A DNA stretch of 64,000 nt from CBDDFN01 sp965227065 (GCA_965227065.1 CBDDFN010000020.1:310001-374000); one strand, 5' to 3'. Positions 25,160-34,144 are shown, counted from the stretch's first letter. Notes: generated by a model not told the origin, from the letters alone. Program-made: numbers and translations.

Positions 25160-26677
25160 TTAAGACCTGTTCTGGTGTCCGTCCCACTGGCGCTCTGCCT
25201 CCTGGGCAGCGCGGAACAAGGCCCGCGCCTTGTGGACGGTTTCGTCATATTCATATTGCGGATCAGAGTCGGCGACCACCCCGCCACCGGCCTGCACATA
25301 AAGCGTGCCATCCTTGATGACCCCGGTTCTGAGCGCAATCGCGGTATCCATATCGCCCCCGGCAGCGAAATAGCCGATGCCGCCGGCATAGATGCCGCGC
25401 TTTTCTTTCTCAAGCTCGTCGATGATTTCCATCGCCCGAACCTTGGGTGCGCCCGACACGGTGCCTGCGGGGAAACCCGCAATCAGCGCCTGCAAGCCGT
25501 CATAGTCGCCGCGCAACGTGCCTTCGACATTCGACACGATATGCATGATCTGGCTGTAGCGTTCGATAAAGAACTGGTCGGTCACCCGGACCGAGCCGAT
25601 CTCGGCGACGCGCCCAACATCATTGCGTCCCAGATCAAGCAGCATCAAATGCTCACTGAGTTCCTTGGGATCAGCCAGCAGGCTTTGTTCATTGGCCTTG
25701 TCATCTTCGGGCGTCGCGCCGCGCGGCCGCGACCCGGCAATGGGCCGAATAACAACGGTCTGGCCTTTGACCTCAACAAGGATTTCGGGGCTCGATCCGG
25801 CAATCTGGAAGGCGCCGAAATCAAGGAAATACATGTAAGGCGAGGGGTTGGTGCGCCTGAGCGCGCGGAACAGCTCAAAAGGCGGCAACGCAAAGGGCCT
25901 AGAGAAGCGCTGGCTTGGCACGACCTGAAAAATATCGCCAGCGCGAATATACTCCTTGGCCTTTTCGACCATGGCGAAATATTCGTCCTTCGACGTGTTG
26001 GATGTGATTTCGGCAGGCTCAAGCGCATCGTCATGCGTCAGGGCCGGACGGGGCAGGGCACGGTCAAAATCAGCCACCGTGTCAGACAAGCGCTCTCCGG
26101 CCCGGGCGTAGGCTGCTCGCGCCGACACGCCGGGTTCGGGCCAGACCGGCGTGACAATCGAGACCTTGTCGAACACCGAATCAAACACCGCCACAATGGT
26201 GGGGCGGACAAACTGGCAATCAGGCAGGCCCAGCGGGTCAGGGTTCTGGTTGGGCAAATGCTCCATCAGCCGGACGGTGTCATAGGCCATATAGCCGAAC
26301 AGTCCCGCCGCCATGGTGGGCAGCTCGTCAGGCATGTCGATCCGGCACTCGGCAACCAAAGCGCGAATGGCGTTGAGCGTGCCACCTTCGACCGGCTCAA
26401 ATGCGTCGGCATCAAAGCGCGCAGTGCGGTTGATTTCGGGCTTGTCACCAAAGGCGCGCAGGATCAGGTCGGGTTTGAGGCCGATGATAGAATAGCGTCC
26501 GCGAAAGGCCCCGCCTTCGACCGAATCGAGCAGAAAGCTCATCGGCTTGCCATGGGCCAGTTTCAGATAGGCGGACACCGGCGTTTCGAGATCAGCAACC
26601 AGTTCGGTCCACACCGTCTGGGGTTTGCCCGCCTCATACGCCGCCTCAAAGTCCGCAAATGACGGGTTGATACTCAT
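25160..26677 (-). CDS. trpE: Anthranilate synthase component I
   Basis: Chorismate-using subunit making anthranilate from chorismate and ammonia. N-terminal regulatory part holds FLLDSVEGGAFRGRYSIIG, equivalent to the tryptophan-feedback LLES site, and the C-terminal chorismate-binding domain holds RNDVGRVAEIGSVRVTD, SNVEGTLRGDYDGL, GAPKVRAMEIIDELE and GIYAGGIGYF. Length 505. It overlaps the ppiD stop by four bases. No leader peptide with repeated Trp codons is visible upstream, because ppiD coding sequence runs directly into it. Confidence 0.97.
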   Translation of the reverse strand: MSINPSFADFEAAYEAGKPQTVWTELVADLETPVSAYLKLAHGKPMSFLLDSVEGGAFRGRYSIIGLKPDLILRAFGDKPEINRTARFDADAFEPVEGGTLNAIRALVAECRIDMPDELPTMAAGLFGYMAYDTVRLMEHLPNQNPDPLGLPDCQFVRPTIVAVFDSVFDKVSIVTPVWPEPGVSARAAYARAGERLSDTVADFDRALPRPALTHDDALEPAEITSNTSKDEYFAMVEKAKEYIRAGDIFQVVPSQRFSRPFALPPFELFRALRRTNPSPYMYFLDFGAFQIAGSSPEILVEVKGQTVVIRPIAGSRPRGATPEDDKANEQSLLADPKELSEHLMLLDLGRNDVGRVAEIGSVRVTDQFFIERYSQIMHIVSNVEGTLRGDYDGLQALIAGFPAGTVSGAPKVRAMEIIDELEKEKRGIYAGGIGYFAAGGDMDTAIALRTGVIKDGTLYVQAGGGVVADSDPQYEYDETVHKARALFRAAQEAERQWDGHQNRS

Positions 26678-28557
26678 TGGCCCTGATCGACCACCAGGGA
26701 GATCGCCCGTTCATTAAGCTCAATGCCATATTCGGCTTCAAGCGCGCCCTGGAACTGCGCGCCCAGATCAACCATGAAGCTCTGGTCGATCAGCCGTTTC
26801 ATCTGCGCATAGGCTTGTGGCGCGCTGGCTGCGTCAGGCTTTTCGATCTTGGTGATGACGCCCAGCATGTGACCCTCGGCCAGCGGGGCATCGACCACCG
26901 CACCGGGCCCCTCGGCGGCAAAGATTGCCTCGATGGCGTCGCGGGTGAAGCCTTCGGGCGGTTCAAACCGGTTGATCGGAACCGACACGCGCACCGCGCT
27001 GCCGACCTTGGCAGCGACGTCAGGCAGGCGCTCGGCGGTCAGCCCGTCTTTAAAGCCCGCAGCCGCATTGGCCAGCCGGTCGGCTTTCTGATCGGCGATC
27101 CAGGCGGCTTTGACATCGGCGCGCACCGTCTCGAACGGCTTGAGTGCCGAGGGCTCAATCTTGTCGACGCGGACAATGTAATAGCTGCCATCATCAGCTT
27201 CGGTCAGGTCGCTGTCATAGCCCTGATCTTGCTCAAACACCGTGTCGATCAGCACATCGTGCTGCGGCAGGCCCTGGGCGGGCATGCCGGCGGTGAAGCC
27301 GTTGGGGTCAAGCCCGGACACTTTTTTGAGCGGCACATTGATCGCTTCGGCGGTTTCTTCGAGTGTCGAGCCGCCCGCCATGCTGTCCTCAACCGTTTCG
27401 ATCAGATCAAACATCAGGTCGGCCGCTTTTTCGAGCTTGAGCTCGCCTTCAATCTGGTCGCGAACCTCTGACAGGGCAGGGACCGCTGCGGGCTTGATCT
27501 TGATCACGCGGATCAGGCTGGGACCAAAGGGGGTTTCAATCGGCTGGGACACTGCGCCTTCATCGAGCGAAAAGGCAATATCGGCTTCGGCCGGATCGAG
27601 CTCGTCACGCTCCACCCCGATGCGCAAAATATCATCTTCGGTCAGTGCGGTCAGCTCGGCACCGACCTTTGACAGGCTTTCCCCGGCCTCAACGCGGGTA
27701 CGGGCGGCTTGCGCCGCATCCATATTGGCAAAGACCACGCGTTCGATGGAGCGCAGCTCAGGCTCACTCAACCCGTCTTTATTGTTTTCATAATGGGCGG
27801 CAATGTCCTCATCGGTCACCGCAACCTCAGCCGTCAAAGCCGCTGGCGACAGGATCAGCAGCGAGACATCACGCATTTCAGGCGCGGTGAACATGGCGGC
27901 ATTGCTTTGGTGAAAGTCTTTGAGCGTCGCATCGTCAGGATCGGGCAGGGCGCCAATGCCCTGTTCGGTCAGGGTGACATATTCCACCATGCGCTGTTCG
28001 CCGCGATGGGCAAAGATCGTCTGCACCATTGCTTCAGGCGCGGTTGCGCCTGCGGTGATCGCCAGGATCATTTCCTGTTTGATCAAATCCTTGCGGATCA
28101 GCGCGATGAATTGCTTTTCGGTCAGCCCGTTCTGACGCATGACATAGTCAAACTGCGCCTTGTCGAATTCACCCAGCGAATTGGTGAAGCCGCGCATTGA
28201 CCGGATTTCACGCCGCACCTTGTCCGTCGACACGCCCAGATCCATGCGGTCGGCCTGTTCGGCATAAAGCGCATTGATGGCAAGGCTGGTCAGCACTTCA
28301 TAGTGCAGGCCCTGTTCGACGGCTTGCGCCAATGTCAGGCCGGTGCCGTTTTGACGGTTATAGTCGTCAAGGGCGCGGCGGAACTGGCGATTGAATTCCT
28401 GGGTGGACACCGTCTGATCGCCCACTGTGGCCACCGACTGGGTGCCGGCATTGAGGAAAATGCCTTCGACGCCCCAGATCGCGAAACTCGCCACCAGGAG
28501 ACCCAGAAAGATCTTGGCGACCCAGGAGCCGACCGCCTGTCGAAGAAGTGAAAGCAT
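26674..28557 (-). CDS. ppiD: Peptidyl-prolyl isomerase PpiD/SurA-type, membrane anchored
   Basis: Periplasmic folding factor anchored in the inner membrane. A short cytoplasmic start, one membrane segment around residues 13-33 (VAKIFLGLLVASFAIWG), then a SurA_N-type domain, a parvulin-like rotamase region (about residues 230-370, with RVEAGESLSKVGAEL and SLDEGAVSQPIETPFGPSLIRV) and a second helical domain with YYIVRVDKIEP. Length 627 is normal for PpiD. It is the first gene of the ppiD-trp-moa chain, and its promoter region faces tpiA. Confidence 0.9.
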   Translation of the reverse strand: MLSLLRQAVGSWVAKIFLGLLVASFAIWGVEGIFLNAGTQSVATVGDQTVSTQEFNRQFRRALDDYNRQNGTGLTLAQAVEQGLHYEVLTSLAINALYAEQADRMDLGVSTDKVRREIRSMRGFTNSLGEFDKAQFDYVMRQNGLTEKQFIALIRKDLIKQEMILAITAGATAPEAMVQTIFAHRGEQRMVEYVTLTEQGIGALPDPDDATLKDFHQSNAAMFTAPEMRDVSLLILSPAALTAEVAVTDEDIAAHYENNKDGLSEPELRSIERVVFANMDAAQAARTRVEAGESLSKVGAELTALTEDDILRIGVERDELDPAEADIAFSLDEGAVSQPIETPFGPSLIRVIKIKPAAVPALSEVRDQIEGELKLEKAADLMFDLIETVEDSMAGGSTLEETAEAINVPLKKVSGLDPNGFTAGMPAQGLPQHDVLIDTVFEQDQGYDSDLTEADDGSYYIVRVDKIEPSALKPFETVRADVKAAWIADQKADRLANAAAGFKDGLTAERLPDVAAKVGSAVRVSVPINRFEPPEGFTRDAIEAIFAAEGPGAVVDAPLAEGHMLGVITKIEKPDAASAPQAYAQMKRLIDQSFMVDLGAQFQGALEAEYGIELNERAISLVVDQGQ

Positions 28558-28587
28558 GGAATCCTCACATGACTAAAAATGGCCGCC

Positions 28588-28617
28588 TTTATAGGGGGAT
28601 CGGGGGGGCAATGCCAA
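28588..28617 (-). promoter_or_regulatory. Putative promoter of the ppiD-trp-moa chain
   Basis: Minus strand TTGGCA (28617-28612), 18-base spacer, TATAAA (28593-28588), about 31 bases before the ppiD start. Both boxes are near the sigma-70 consensus. It is back to back with the tpiA promoter. No tryptophan operator could be recognised. Confidence 0.5.
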
Positions 28618-28624
28618 GCCGGAC

Positions 28625-28653
28625 TTGGCGGCAGGGCGTCGATTTGCTAGAGC
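28625..28653 (+). promoter_or_regulatory. Putative tpiA promoter
   Basis: TTGGCG (28625-28630), 17-base spacer, TAGAGC (28648-28653), about 38 bases before the tpiA ATG. It is divergent from the ppiD promoter; the -10 box is only a moderate match. Confidence 0.4.
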
Positions 28654-28690
28654 CTCCCCCACTTCCACTCACAAGGTAGGGTTCGGGCGA

Positions 28691-29434
28691 ATGAAAGCGC
28701 TGGTTGCTGGAAACTGGAAAATGAACGGTCTGAAGACCTCGGATGCCGAGCTTGAGGCGCTGATCGGCAAGCTGAATGCCGCGCCGGCCGGCTGCGAAGT
28801 CATGATTTGCCCGCCTGTTCCGCTGATTGCCTCATTTGCAGACAAAGCAGCAGGCTCAGCGGTCGCGATTGGCGGGCAGGACTGCCATCCCGGCGAAAAA
28901 GGGGCCCATACCGGCGATGTTTCCGCCGAAATGCTGAAAGATGCGGGCGCCGATGCGGTGATTGTCGGTCATTCCGAGCGTCGCGCCGATCATGGCGAAG
29001 GCGATGATCTGGTCAACCAAAAGGCTCAAGCGGCCTGGCGGGCGGGCCTTTTGGCGATTATCTGCGTCGGTGAGACCGAGGCAGAGCGTGACGGCGGCAA
29101 AACGCTTGATGTTGTGGGCGGCCAATTGGCCGGATCGGTGCCTGAAGGGGCCACCGCCCAAAATACCGTTGTGGCGTATGAGCCCGTCTGGGCCATCGGC
29201 ACCGGCAAGACGCCGACGCCTGATGATGTTGCCGAGGTTCACAATGCCATGCGCGCCCAGCTTGTTGCGCGTTTTGGTGGCGAAGGCGAGGGCATGCGGC
29301 TTTTATATGGCGGGTCGGTCAAACCGGCCAATGCCGCTGAGTTGATGGCGGTTTCGAATGTGAACGGGGCGTTGGTTGGCGGCGCGAGCCTCAAAGCCGA
29401 CGATTTTGACGGCATTATTGCGGTGTACCGCTAA
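28691..29434 (+). CDS. tpiA: Triosephosphate isomerase
   Basis: Interconverts dihydroxyacetone phosphate and glyceraldehyde 3-phosphate in glycolysis and gluconeogenesis. All catalytic residues are present: Lys10 in AGNWKMNG, His94 in IVGHSERR, Glu164 in AYEPVWAIGTG, and the phosphate loops LLYGGSVKPANA and NGALVGGASL. Length 247. The start is the ATG at 28691, the first residue of the conserved strand; an open frame from 28625 contains the promoter and is not used. Confidence 0.97.
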   Translation: MKALVAGNWKMNGLKTSDAELEALIGKLNAAPAGCEVMICPPVPLIASFADKAAGSAVAIGGQDCHPGEKGAHTGDVSAEMLKDAGADAVIVGHSERRADHGEGDDLVNQKAQAAWRAGLLAIICVGETEAERDGGKTLDVVGGQLAGSVPEGATAQNTVVAYEPVWAIGTGKTPTPDDVAEVHNAMRAQLVARFGGEGEGMRLLYGGSVKPANAAELMAVSNVNGALVGGASLKADDFDGIIAVYR

Positions 29435-29498
29435 ACGTGCGTCGAACTGACGACTATTGACGGTTTGGCCAGAACAGGTAGAAACACCCAACTCAAAC

Positions 29499-29633
29499 CG
29501 TCATCCCGGACGCGACAATCGCCCAATCTTTGATTGGGGTGCGGTTGTCAGTGATCCGGGATCCAGAAACCGGCACTGGTTTCTGTGTCTGGGTCCCGGC
29601 TTGCGCGCCAGAAAGCGCTTGGCCGGGATGACG
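29499..29633. repeat. Dispersed palindromic element, copy 2
   Basis: 135 bases with perfect 11-base terminal inverted repeats, CGTCATCCCGG (29499-29509) and CCGGGATGACG (29623-29633). Inner parts: a hairpin CCCAATC/GATTGGG (29522-29538) and the GGGATCCAG...CTGGGTCCCGG pair. Its reverse complement lines up with copy 1. It fills most of the gap between tpiA and secG and ends 19 bases before the secG ATG, so RNA reading through it would form long hairpins just before secG. Confidence 0.82.
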
Positions 29634-29652
29634 TGCAAGGAAAGAAAAAGAA

Positions 29653-30042
29653 ATGGATACAGTCCTTCTGGTCATTCACATTCTGGTTGCGTTGGCGCTG
29701 GTTGTCACCGTGCTGTTGCAGCGTTCCGAAGGTGGCGCGCTGGGCATCGGCGGCGGCGGAGGCGGCATGATGTCGGCGCGCGGCGCAGGCAATGCGCTGA
29801 CACGGGCCACGGCCATTCTGGCGGGTGTGTTTTTCCTGACCTCAATCGGGCTGACCATTCTGGCGCGCCAGGAAGTTGAGGCCCCCTCCATCCTCGATGC
29901 GCCGGTGGAAGAAAGCGTCGTGCCGCTTGAAGACCCTGAGGATGCAGCGCCCGAAACAATGGCTCCGGCACCCGCTGAAGGACTTGGGGAGACGCCTGCA
30001 CCCGAATCAGATGGCCTGCCGTCTGTTCCGCTGACCGAATAG
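29653..30042 (+). CDS. secG: Protein-export membrane protein SecG
   Basis: Small subunit of the SecYEG translocon. Two membrane segments (about residues 2-22 and 52-72) flank the conserved loop VTVLLQRSEGGALGIGGGGGGMMSARG. The remaining C-terminal part is a low-complexity Ala/Pro/Glu tail, usual in alphaproteobacterial SecG; total length 129. AAGGAAAG precedes the ATG. The tpiA-secG-pyrG-kdsA-eno order is typical of proteobacteria. Confidence 0.94.
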   Translation: MDTVLLVIHILVALALVVTVLLQRSEGGALGIGGGGGGMMSARGAGNALTRATAILAGVFFLTSIGLTILARQEVEAPSILDAPVEESVVPLEDPEDAAPETMAPAPAEGLGETPAPESDGLPSVPLTE

Positions 30043-30063
30043 TCCGGTTTTGAGAGACCGGCG

Positions 30064-30115
30064 CCGCATCTTTTTTGTGATGCGGGGCCGCACAACTCTG
30101 CGCCTTTTGGCGCAG
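30064..30115 (+). promoter_or_regulatory. Twin hairpins between secG and pyrG
   Basis: CCGCATC/GATGCGG around a T-rich 8-base loop (30064-30085) and CTGCGCC/GGCGCAG around TTTT (30098-30115). The second is followed by CCCCTT rather than a T-run, so termination is uncertain. They may be a weak terminator for secG or part of a pyrG leader. No initial G-run typical of CTP-sensing reiterative transcription in Gram-positive pyrG was seen. Confidence 0.4.
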
Positions 30116-30176
30116 CCCCTTGGTGCGCGCGCAATTGCGCTTGGACAGGTTTGCGTTTGATGTATTGTGAAGGCCC

Positions 30177-31805
30177 ATGACGCGGTACATTTTCATCACC
30201 GGCGGCGTGGTTTCCTCTCTTGGTAAGGGGCTGGCGTCAGCCGCATTGGGCGCATTGCTTCAGGCGCGCGGATTTAAGGTCCGTTTGCGCAAGCTTGACC
30301 CCTATTTGAATGTCGATCCCGGCACCATGTCGCCTTATCAGCATGGCGAAGTGTTCGTCACTGATGATGGCGCGGAAACCGATCTCGACCTTGGCCATTA
30401 TGAACGCTTTACCGGCGTGGCCGCCCATCAGTCGGACAATATTACGACCGGCCGAATCTATCAGACGATCATCGAAAAGGAACGCCGGGGCGATTATCTC
30501 GGCGCGACCGTGCAGGTCATTCCCCACGTGACCGATGCGATCAAGGATTTTGCGCTTGGCGATCCCGGTGATGCAGACTTTGTGCTGTGCGAGATCGGCG
30601 GCACGGTGGGCGATATTGAAGGGCTGCCCTTCTTTGAAGCCATTCGCCAGCTGGGCAATGAATTGGGACCCGAACGCGCGGCCTTCGTCCATTTGACGCT
30701 GATCCCCTATATTCCCAGTGCGGGGGAATTGAAGACCAAGCCGACCCAGCACTCGGTCAAGGAATTGCGCGGCATCGGTATCATGCCCGATTTATTGCTG
30801 TGCCGGTCCGACCGGGAGATCCCTGAAGGCGAACGGCGCAAGATCGCGCAGTTCTGCAATGTCCGCCCTGATTGTGTGATCCCCGCGCTTGATGTCTCGA
30901 CCATCTATGAAGTGCCGATTTCCTATCACAAGGAAGGCTTTGACGACCGGATTTTGAGCCATTTCGGCATTGTCGATGCGCCTGACCCTGACCTGACGCG
31001 CTGGCAGGAGATCGCAAACCGCGTCAAGAAACCCGAAGGCGAAGTCACCATTGGCGTGGTCGGCAAATATGTCCAACTGATTGACGCCTATAAGTCGCTC
31101 AATGAAGCACTCGCCCATGGCGGGATCGCTAATCAGGTTCGGGTGAATGTCGAATGGCTCGATTCGGAGATTTTCGAACGCTCCAACGCGGCAAGCTATC
31201 TGGAAGATGTGCACGGCATTCTGGTGCCTGGCGGCTTTGGTGAGCGCGGCTCCGAAGGCAAGATCGAGGCGGTGAAATTTGCCCGCGAGCGGCGTGTTCC
31301 CTATTTCGGTATCTGTTTCGGCATGCAAATGGCGGTGATTGAGGCTGCGCGCAATCTGGCGCGGCTTGATCGCGCCTCAAGCTCGGAATTTGGTGAGTGT
31401 GACGAGCCTTTGGTTGGTCTGATGACCGAATGGATGAGCGAGGGTGAATTGCACACCCGCGAGGCTGGCGGCAATCTGGGCGGCACCATGAGGCTTGGCG
31501 CCTATGAGGCGCATCTGGCACCAAACAGCAAGGTGGCGCAGGTGTACGGCAATACCATCATTCATGAACGCCATCGCCACCGCTATGAGGTCAATATGGC
31601 TTATCGCGGCCGGCTGGAGCAGCACGGGCTGGTCTTCTCTGGTGTTTCGCCCGACGGGCTGTTGCCTGAAATTGTCGAATTCCCCGACCATCCATGGTTT
31701 ATTGGCGTTCAGTTCCACCCGGAACTGAAATCAAAGCCGTTTGATCCCCATCCGCTGTTCTCGTCCTTTGTGGCCGCCGCGGTGGAGCAATCAAGGCTGG
31801 TCTAA
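30177..31805 (+). CDS. pyrG: CTP synthase
   Basis: Makes CTP from UTP with glutamine as nitrogen donor. N-terminal synthetase domain (residues 1-265) opens with YIFITGGVVSSLGKGL (P-loop) and has VDPGTMSPYQHGEVFVTDDGAETDLD; the C-terminal class I amidotransferase domain holds the nucleophile Cys in PYFGICFGMQMAVIEA and the catalytic pair in GVQFHPELKSKP. Length 542 is normal. With pyrH at 1924-2649 it covers pyrimidine nucleotide conversion. Confidence 0.98.
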   Translation: MTRYIFITGGVVSSLGKGLASAALGALLQARGFKVRLRKLDPYLNVDPGTMSPYQHGEVFVTDDGAETDLDLGHYERFTGVAAHQSDNITTGRIYQTIIEKERRGDYLGATVQVIPHVTDAIKDFALGDPGDADFVLCEIGGTVGDIEGLPFFEAIRQLGNELGPERAAFVHLTLIPYIPSAGELKTKPTQHSVKELRGIGIMPDLLLCRSDREIPEGERRKIAQFCNVRPDCVIPALDVSTIYEVPISYHKEGFDDRILSHFGIVDAPDPDLTRWQEIANRVKKPEGEVTIGVVGKYVQLIDAYKSLNEALAHGGIANQVRVNVEWLDSEIFERSNAASYLEDVHGILVPGGFGERGSEGKIEAVKFARERRVPYFGICFGMQMAVIEAARNLARLDRASSSEFGECDEPLVGLMTEWMSEGELHTREAGGNLGGTMRLGAYEAHLAPNSKVAQVYGNTIIHERHRHRYEVNMAYRGRLEQHGLVFSGVSPDGLLPEIVEFPDHPWFIGVQFHPELKSKPFDPHPLFSSFVAAAVEQSRLV

Positions 31806-31826
31806 AAGGCTCGCTTAAGGAAACGC

Positions 31827-32669
31827 ATGTCTCGCACAATTAAAATCGGATCTTTTGAAGTCGGCAATGATTTGCCGCTCGCCCTGATTGCCGGGCCATG
31901 TGCCATGGAAAGCCGCGATCATGCGCTTGAAACCGCGCATGCGCTCAAAGAAATGGCAGAGCGGCTGGGACTGGGGCTGGTCTATAAAAGCTCGTTCGAC
32001 AAGGCCAACCGCACCTCGGCAAGTTCGCCGCGTGGTATCGGCATGGCCAAGGCGCTGGAAATTTTTGCCGAGATCAAGGCTGAGACAGGCTTGCCCGTGC
32101 TGACTGATGTGCATGAAAAAGAGCATTGCGCCGAGGCCGCCCAGGTGGTCGATGTGCTGCAAATCCCCGCCTTTTTGTGCCGCCAGACTGATTTGCTGGT
32201 GGCCGCTGCCGAAACCGGCAAGGTGATCAATGTCAAAAAGGGGCAATTTCTGGCGCCCTGGGACATGAAGAATGTCACCGGCAAGATCATCGAGGCGGGC
32301 AATGAGAATGTCATGGCGTGTGAGCGCGGCGCGAGCTTTGGCTACAACACGCTGGTGACCGATCTGCGCGGGCTTCCCATCATGAAGGCGCAAACCGGCT
32401 GTCCGGTGGTGTTTGACGCCACCCATTCGGTGCAGCAGCCCGGCGGGCAGGGCGCGACATCGGGTGGCCAGCGTGAATTTGTGCCGGTGCTGGCGCGCGC
32501 AGCCGTGTCGGTCGGCGTCGCCATGGTGTTTGCCGAAACCCATCCTGATCCGGATAAAGCGCCGTCGGACGGGCCCAATATGATCCCGATGGACAAGCTT
32601 GAGGACATGGTCGCCGACTGGCAGGCGTTTGATGCGCTGGCCAAGCAAAGGCCGCTTGTCATCGGCTAG
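31827..32669 (+). CDS. kdsA: 2-dehydro-3-deoxyphosphooctonate aldolase (KDO-8-P synthase)
   Basis: Condenses phosphoenolpyruvate with arabinose 5-phosphate to make KDO 8-phosphate for the LPS inner core. LIAGPCAMESRDHALE, YKSSFDKANRTSASSPRG, KKGQFLAPWDMKNV, and FDATHSVQQPGGQGATSGGQR are family blocks; length 280. It uses the PEP made by enolase further downstream and shows that the organism has a KDO-containing lipopolysaccharide, in line with the lpx genes. AAGGAAACGC precedes the ATG. Confidence 0.97.
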   Translation: MSRTIKIGSFEVGNDLPLALIAGPCAMESRDHALETAHALKEMAERLGLGLVYKSSFDKANRTSASSPRGIGMAKALEIFAEIKAETGLPVLTDVHEKEHCAEAAQVVDVLQIPAFLCRQTDLLVAAAETGKVINVKKGQFLAPWDMKNVTGKIIEAGNENVMACERGASFGYNTLVTDLRGLPIMKAQTGCPVVFDATHSVQQPGGQGATSGGQREFVPVLARAAVSVGVAMVFAETHPDPDKAPSDGPNMIPMDKLEDMVADWQAFDALAKQRPLVIG

Positions 32670-32693
32670 CCTGCGATATCGAGGGGGAGGGGC

Positions 32694-34073
32694 ATGAGCG
32701 TTTCAAAAGAAGGTCTGAAAACCGATCATTGGTCGTCCCGCTTCGGCTTCATCCTGGCATCCGTCGGGGCCGCGGTTGGCCTGGGCAATTTCTGGCGCTT
32801 TCCCTATATGGCCGGTGAGAATGGCGGCGGGGCATTTGTCCTTGTTTATCTCGGCTGCATTCTAATCATTGCACTTCCCCTTGCCATGACCGAAATTCTG
32901 ATCGGCAAGCGCGGGCAAATGTCAGCCGTATCAAGCGCGCGCCGCGTCGCGCAAGAGCATGGGGCGAGCGGGGCATGGTCGGCCATTGGCTGGATCGGCA
33001 TGACCGCGACCTTCATGATCGTCACCTTCTATTCGGTGATCGGCGGCATTGTGATTGCCTATGTGCTCGAAGGGGTCACTGTGGGCTTTGCCGACAATGC
33101 CCAGGCGGCCGGAGAGGTTTTCTCCGGCCTTCTGGCCGACCCATGGAAGCTGACGCTTTTCCATACGCTGTTCATGATCATCACGGTGGCGATCCCCGCA
33201 CGCGGGGTGCAATCGGGCATTGAACGCGCCGTTGATATTCTGATGCCGACTCTGCTGCTGTTGATGTTCGGCCTTCTCGCCTATGCGGTGTCTGAGGGCG
33301 CATTTGGCCAGGCGGTTGAGTTCATGTTCACCACTGATTTTTCCAAGATCACGCCCATTGTGGTGCTGCAGGCGATTGGTCAGGCTTTCTTCTCGGTCGG
33401 TGTCGGCATGGCGATCCTGCTGACTTATGGGGCCTATCTTGAGAAGGACGCGGCCATCCCCAGCTCCAGCGCGATCATTGCGGTGTCCGACACGATGGTT
33501 GCTGTCATGGCAGGGCTGATCATCTTCCCGATCGTGTTTGCCTTCGGGGTGGAGCCCGGTGCCGGCCCGGGCCTGGTCTTTGTCTCCCTGCCGATTGCCT
33601 TTGGGCAGATGGGTTTTGGCGGTGTGATTGGCACGGTCTTCTTTACGTTACTTCTGGTGGCGGCCATCACCAGTTCGATCTCGATTGTTGAAATCGTCGT
33701 GTCTTACGCTGAAGAAAAAGGCATCAAGCGCGTGCATGCCGCAATTGGCGCTGGGGTCGTGATCTGGGTTTTGGGCCTGTTGTCGGTCCTGTCCTTCAAT
33801 GTGATGGCCGATTGGCGGCCGCTTGGGTTCATCCCGCTGTTTGCTGACAAGAACTGGCTCGACACGGTGGATTTCATCACCTCGAATTTCATGCTCACCA
33901 CGGGCGGGCTGCTAATCGGTCTGTTTGGCGGCTGGGTGATCTCGTCGGACACGATCCGCGCCGAGTTTGGCTGGTCTGACGGGCTTGTGTTCACCGCCTG
34001 GCGCTGGCTGATGCGGGTGGTGATCCCGCTGGCGATTGGCGCGATGATTGTCACCGCCGTGATCGGTTCGTGA
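32694..34073 (+). CDS. Sodium-dependent transporter (SNF/NSS family)
   Basis: Sodium-coupled symporter of the neurotransmitter:sodium symporter fold, LeuT-like, probably for an amino acid. The first segment has the family hallmark SVGAAVGLGNFWRFPYMAGENGGGAF, forming the unwound helix 1 with sodium and substrate contacts. About 11 membrane segments follow over 459 residues. The substrate cannot be read from sequence. It sits between kdsA and eno, not a usual location, so it may be a lineage-specific insertion; base use looks the same as its neighbours. Confidence 0.9.
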   Translation: MSVSKEGLKTDHWSSRFGFILASVGAAVGLGNFWRFPYMAGENGGGAFVLVYLGCILIIALPLAMTEILIGKRGQMSAVSSARRVAQEHGASGAWSAIGWIGMTATFMIVTFYSVIGGIVIAYVLEGVTVGFADNAQAAGEVFSGLLADPWKLTLFHTLFMIITVAIPARGVQSGIERAVDILMPTLLLLMFGLLAYAVSEGAFGQAVEFMFTTDFSKITPIVVLQAIGQAFFSVGVGMAILLTYGAYLEKDAAIPSSSAIIAVSDTMVAVMAGLIIFPIVFAFGVEPGAGPGLVFVSLPIAFGQMGFGGVIGTVFFTLLLVAAITSSISIVEIVVSYAEEKGIKRVHAAIGAGVVIWVLGLLSVLSFNVMADWRPLGFIPLFADKNWLDTVDFITSNFMLTTGGLLIGLFGGWVISSDTIRAEFGWSDGLVFTAWRWLMRVVIPLAIGAMIVTAVIGS

Positions 34074-34144
34074 AACAGGGCTTTTGCGCGGACGCTGGTT
34101 GAGCTAAACCCCCTTCAAATTGTTGACACACATATGAGGCTTCC

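Noticed and set aside
25067..26662. Long open frame (531 codons) antisense to trpE
   Set aside because: It mirrors the third-base GC bias of trpE, has no recognisable domain and no ribosome site; trpE on the other strand is certain.
34123..34128. TTGACA before eno as a -35 box
   Set aside because: A -10 box with normal spacing would fall on the eno start codon; no fitting hexamer is present.
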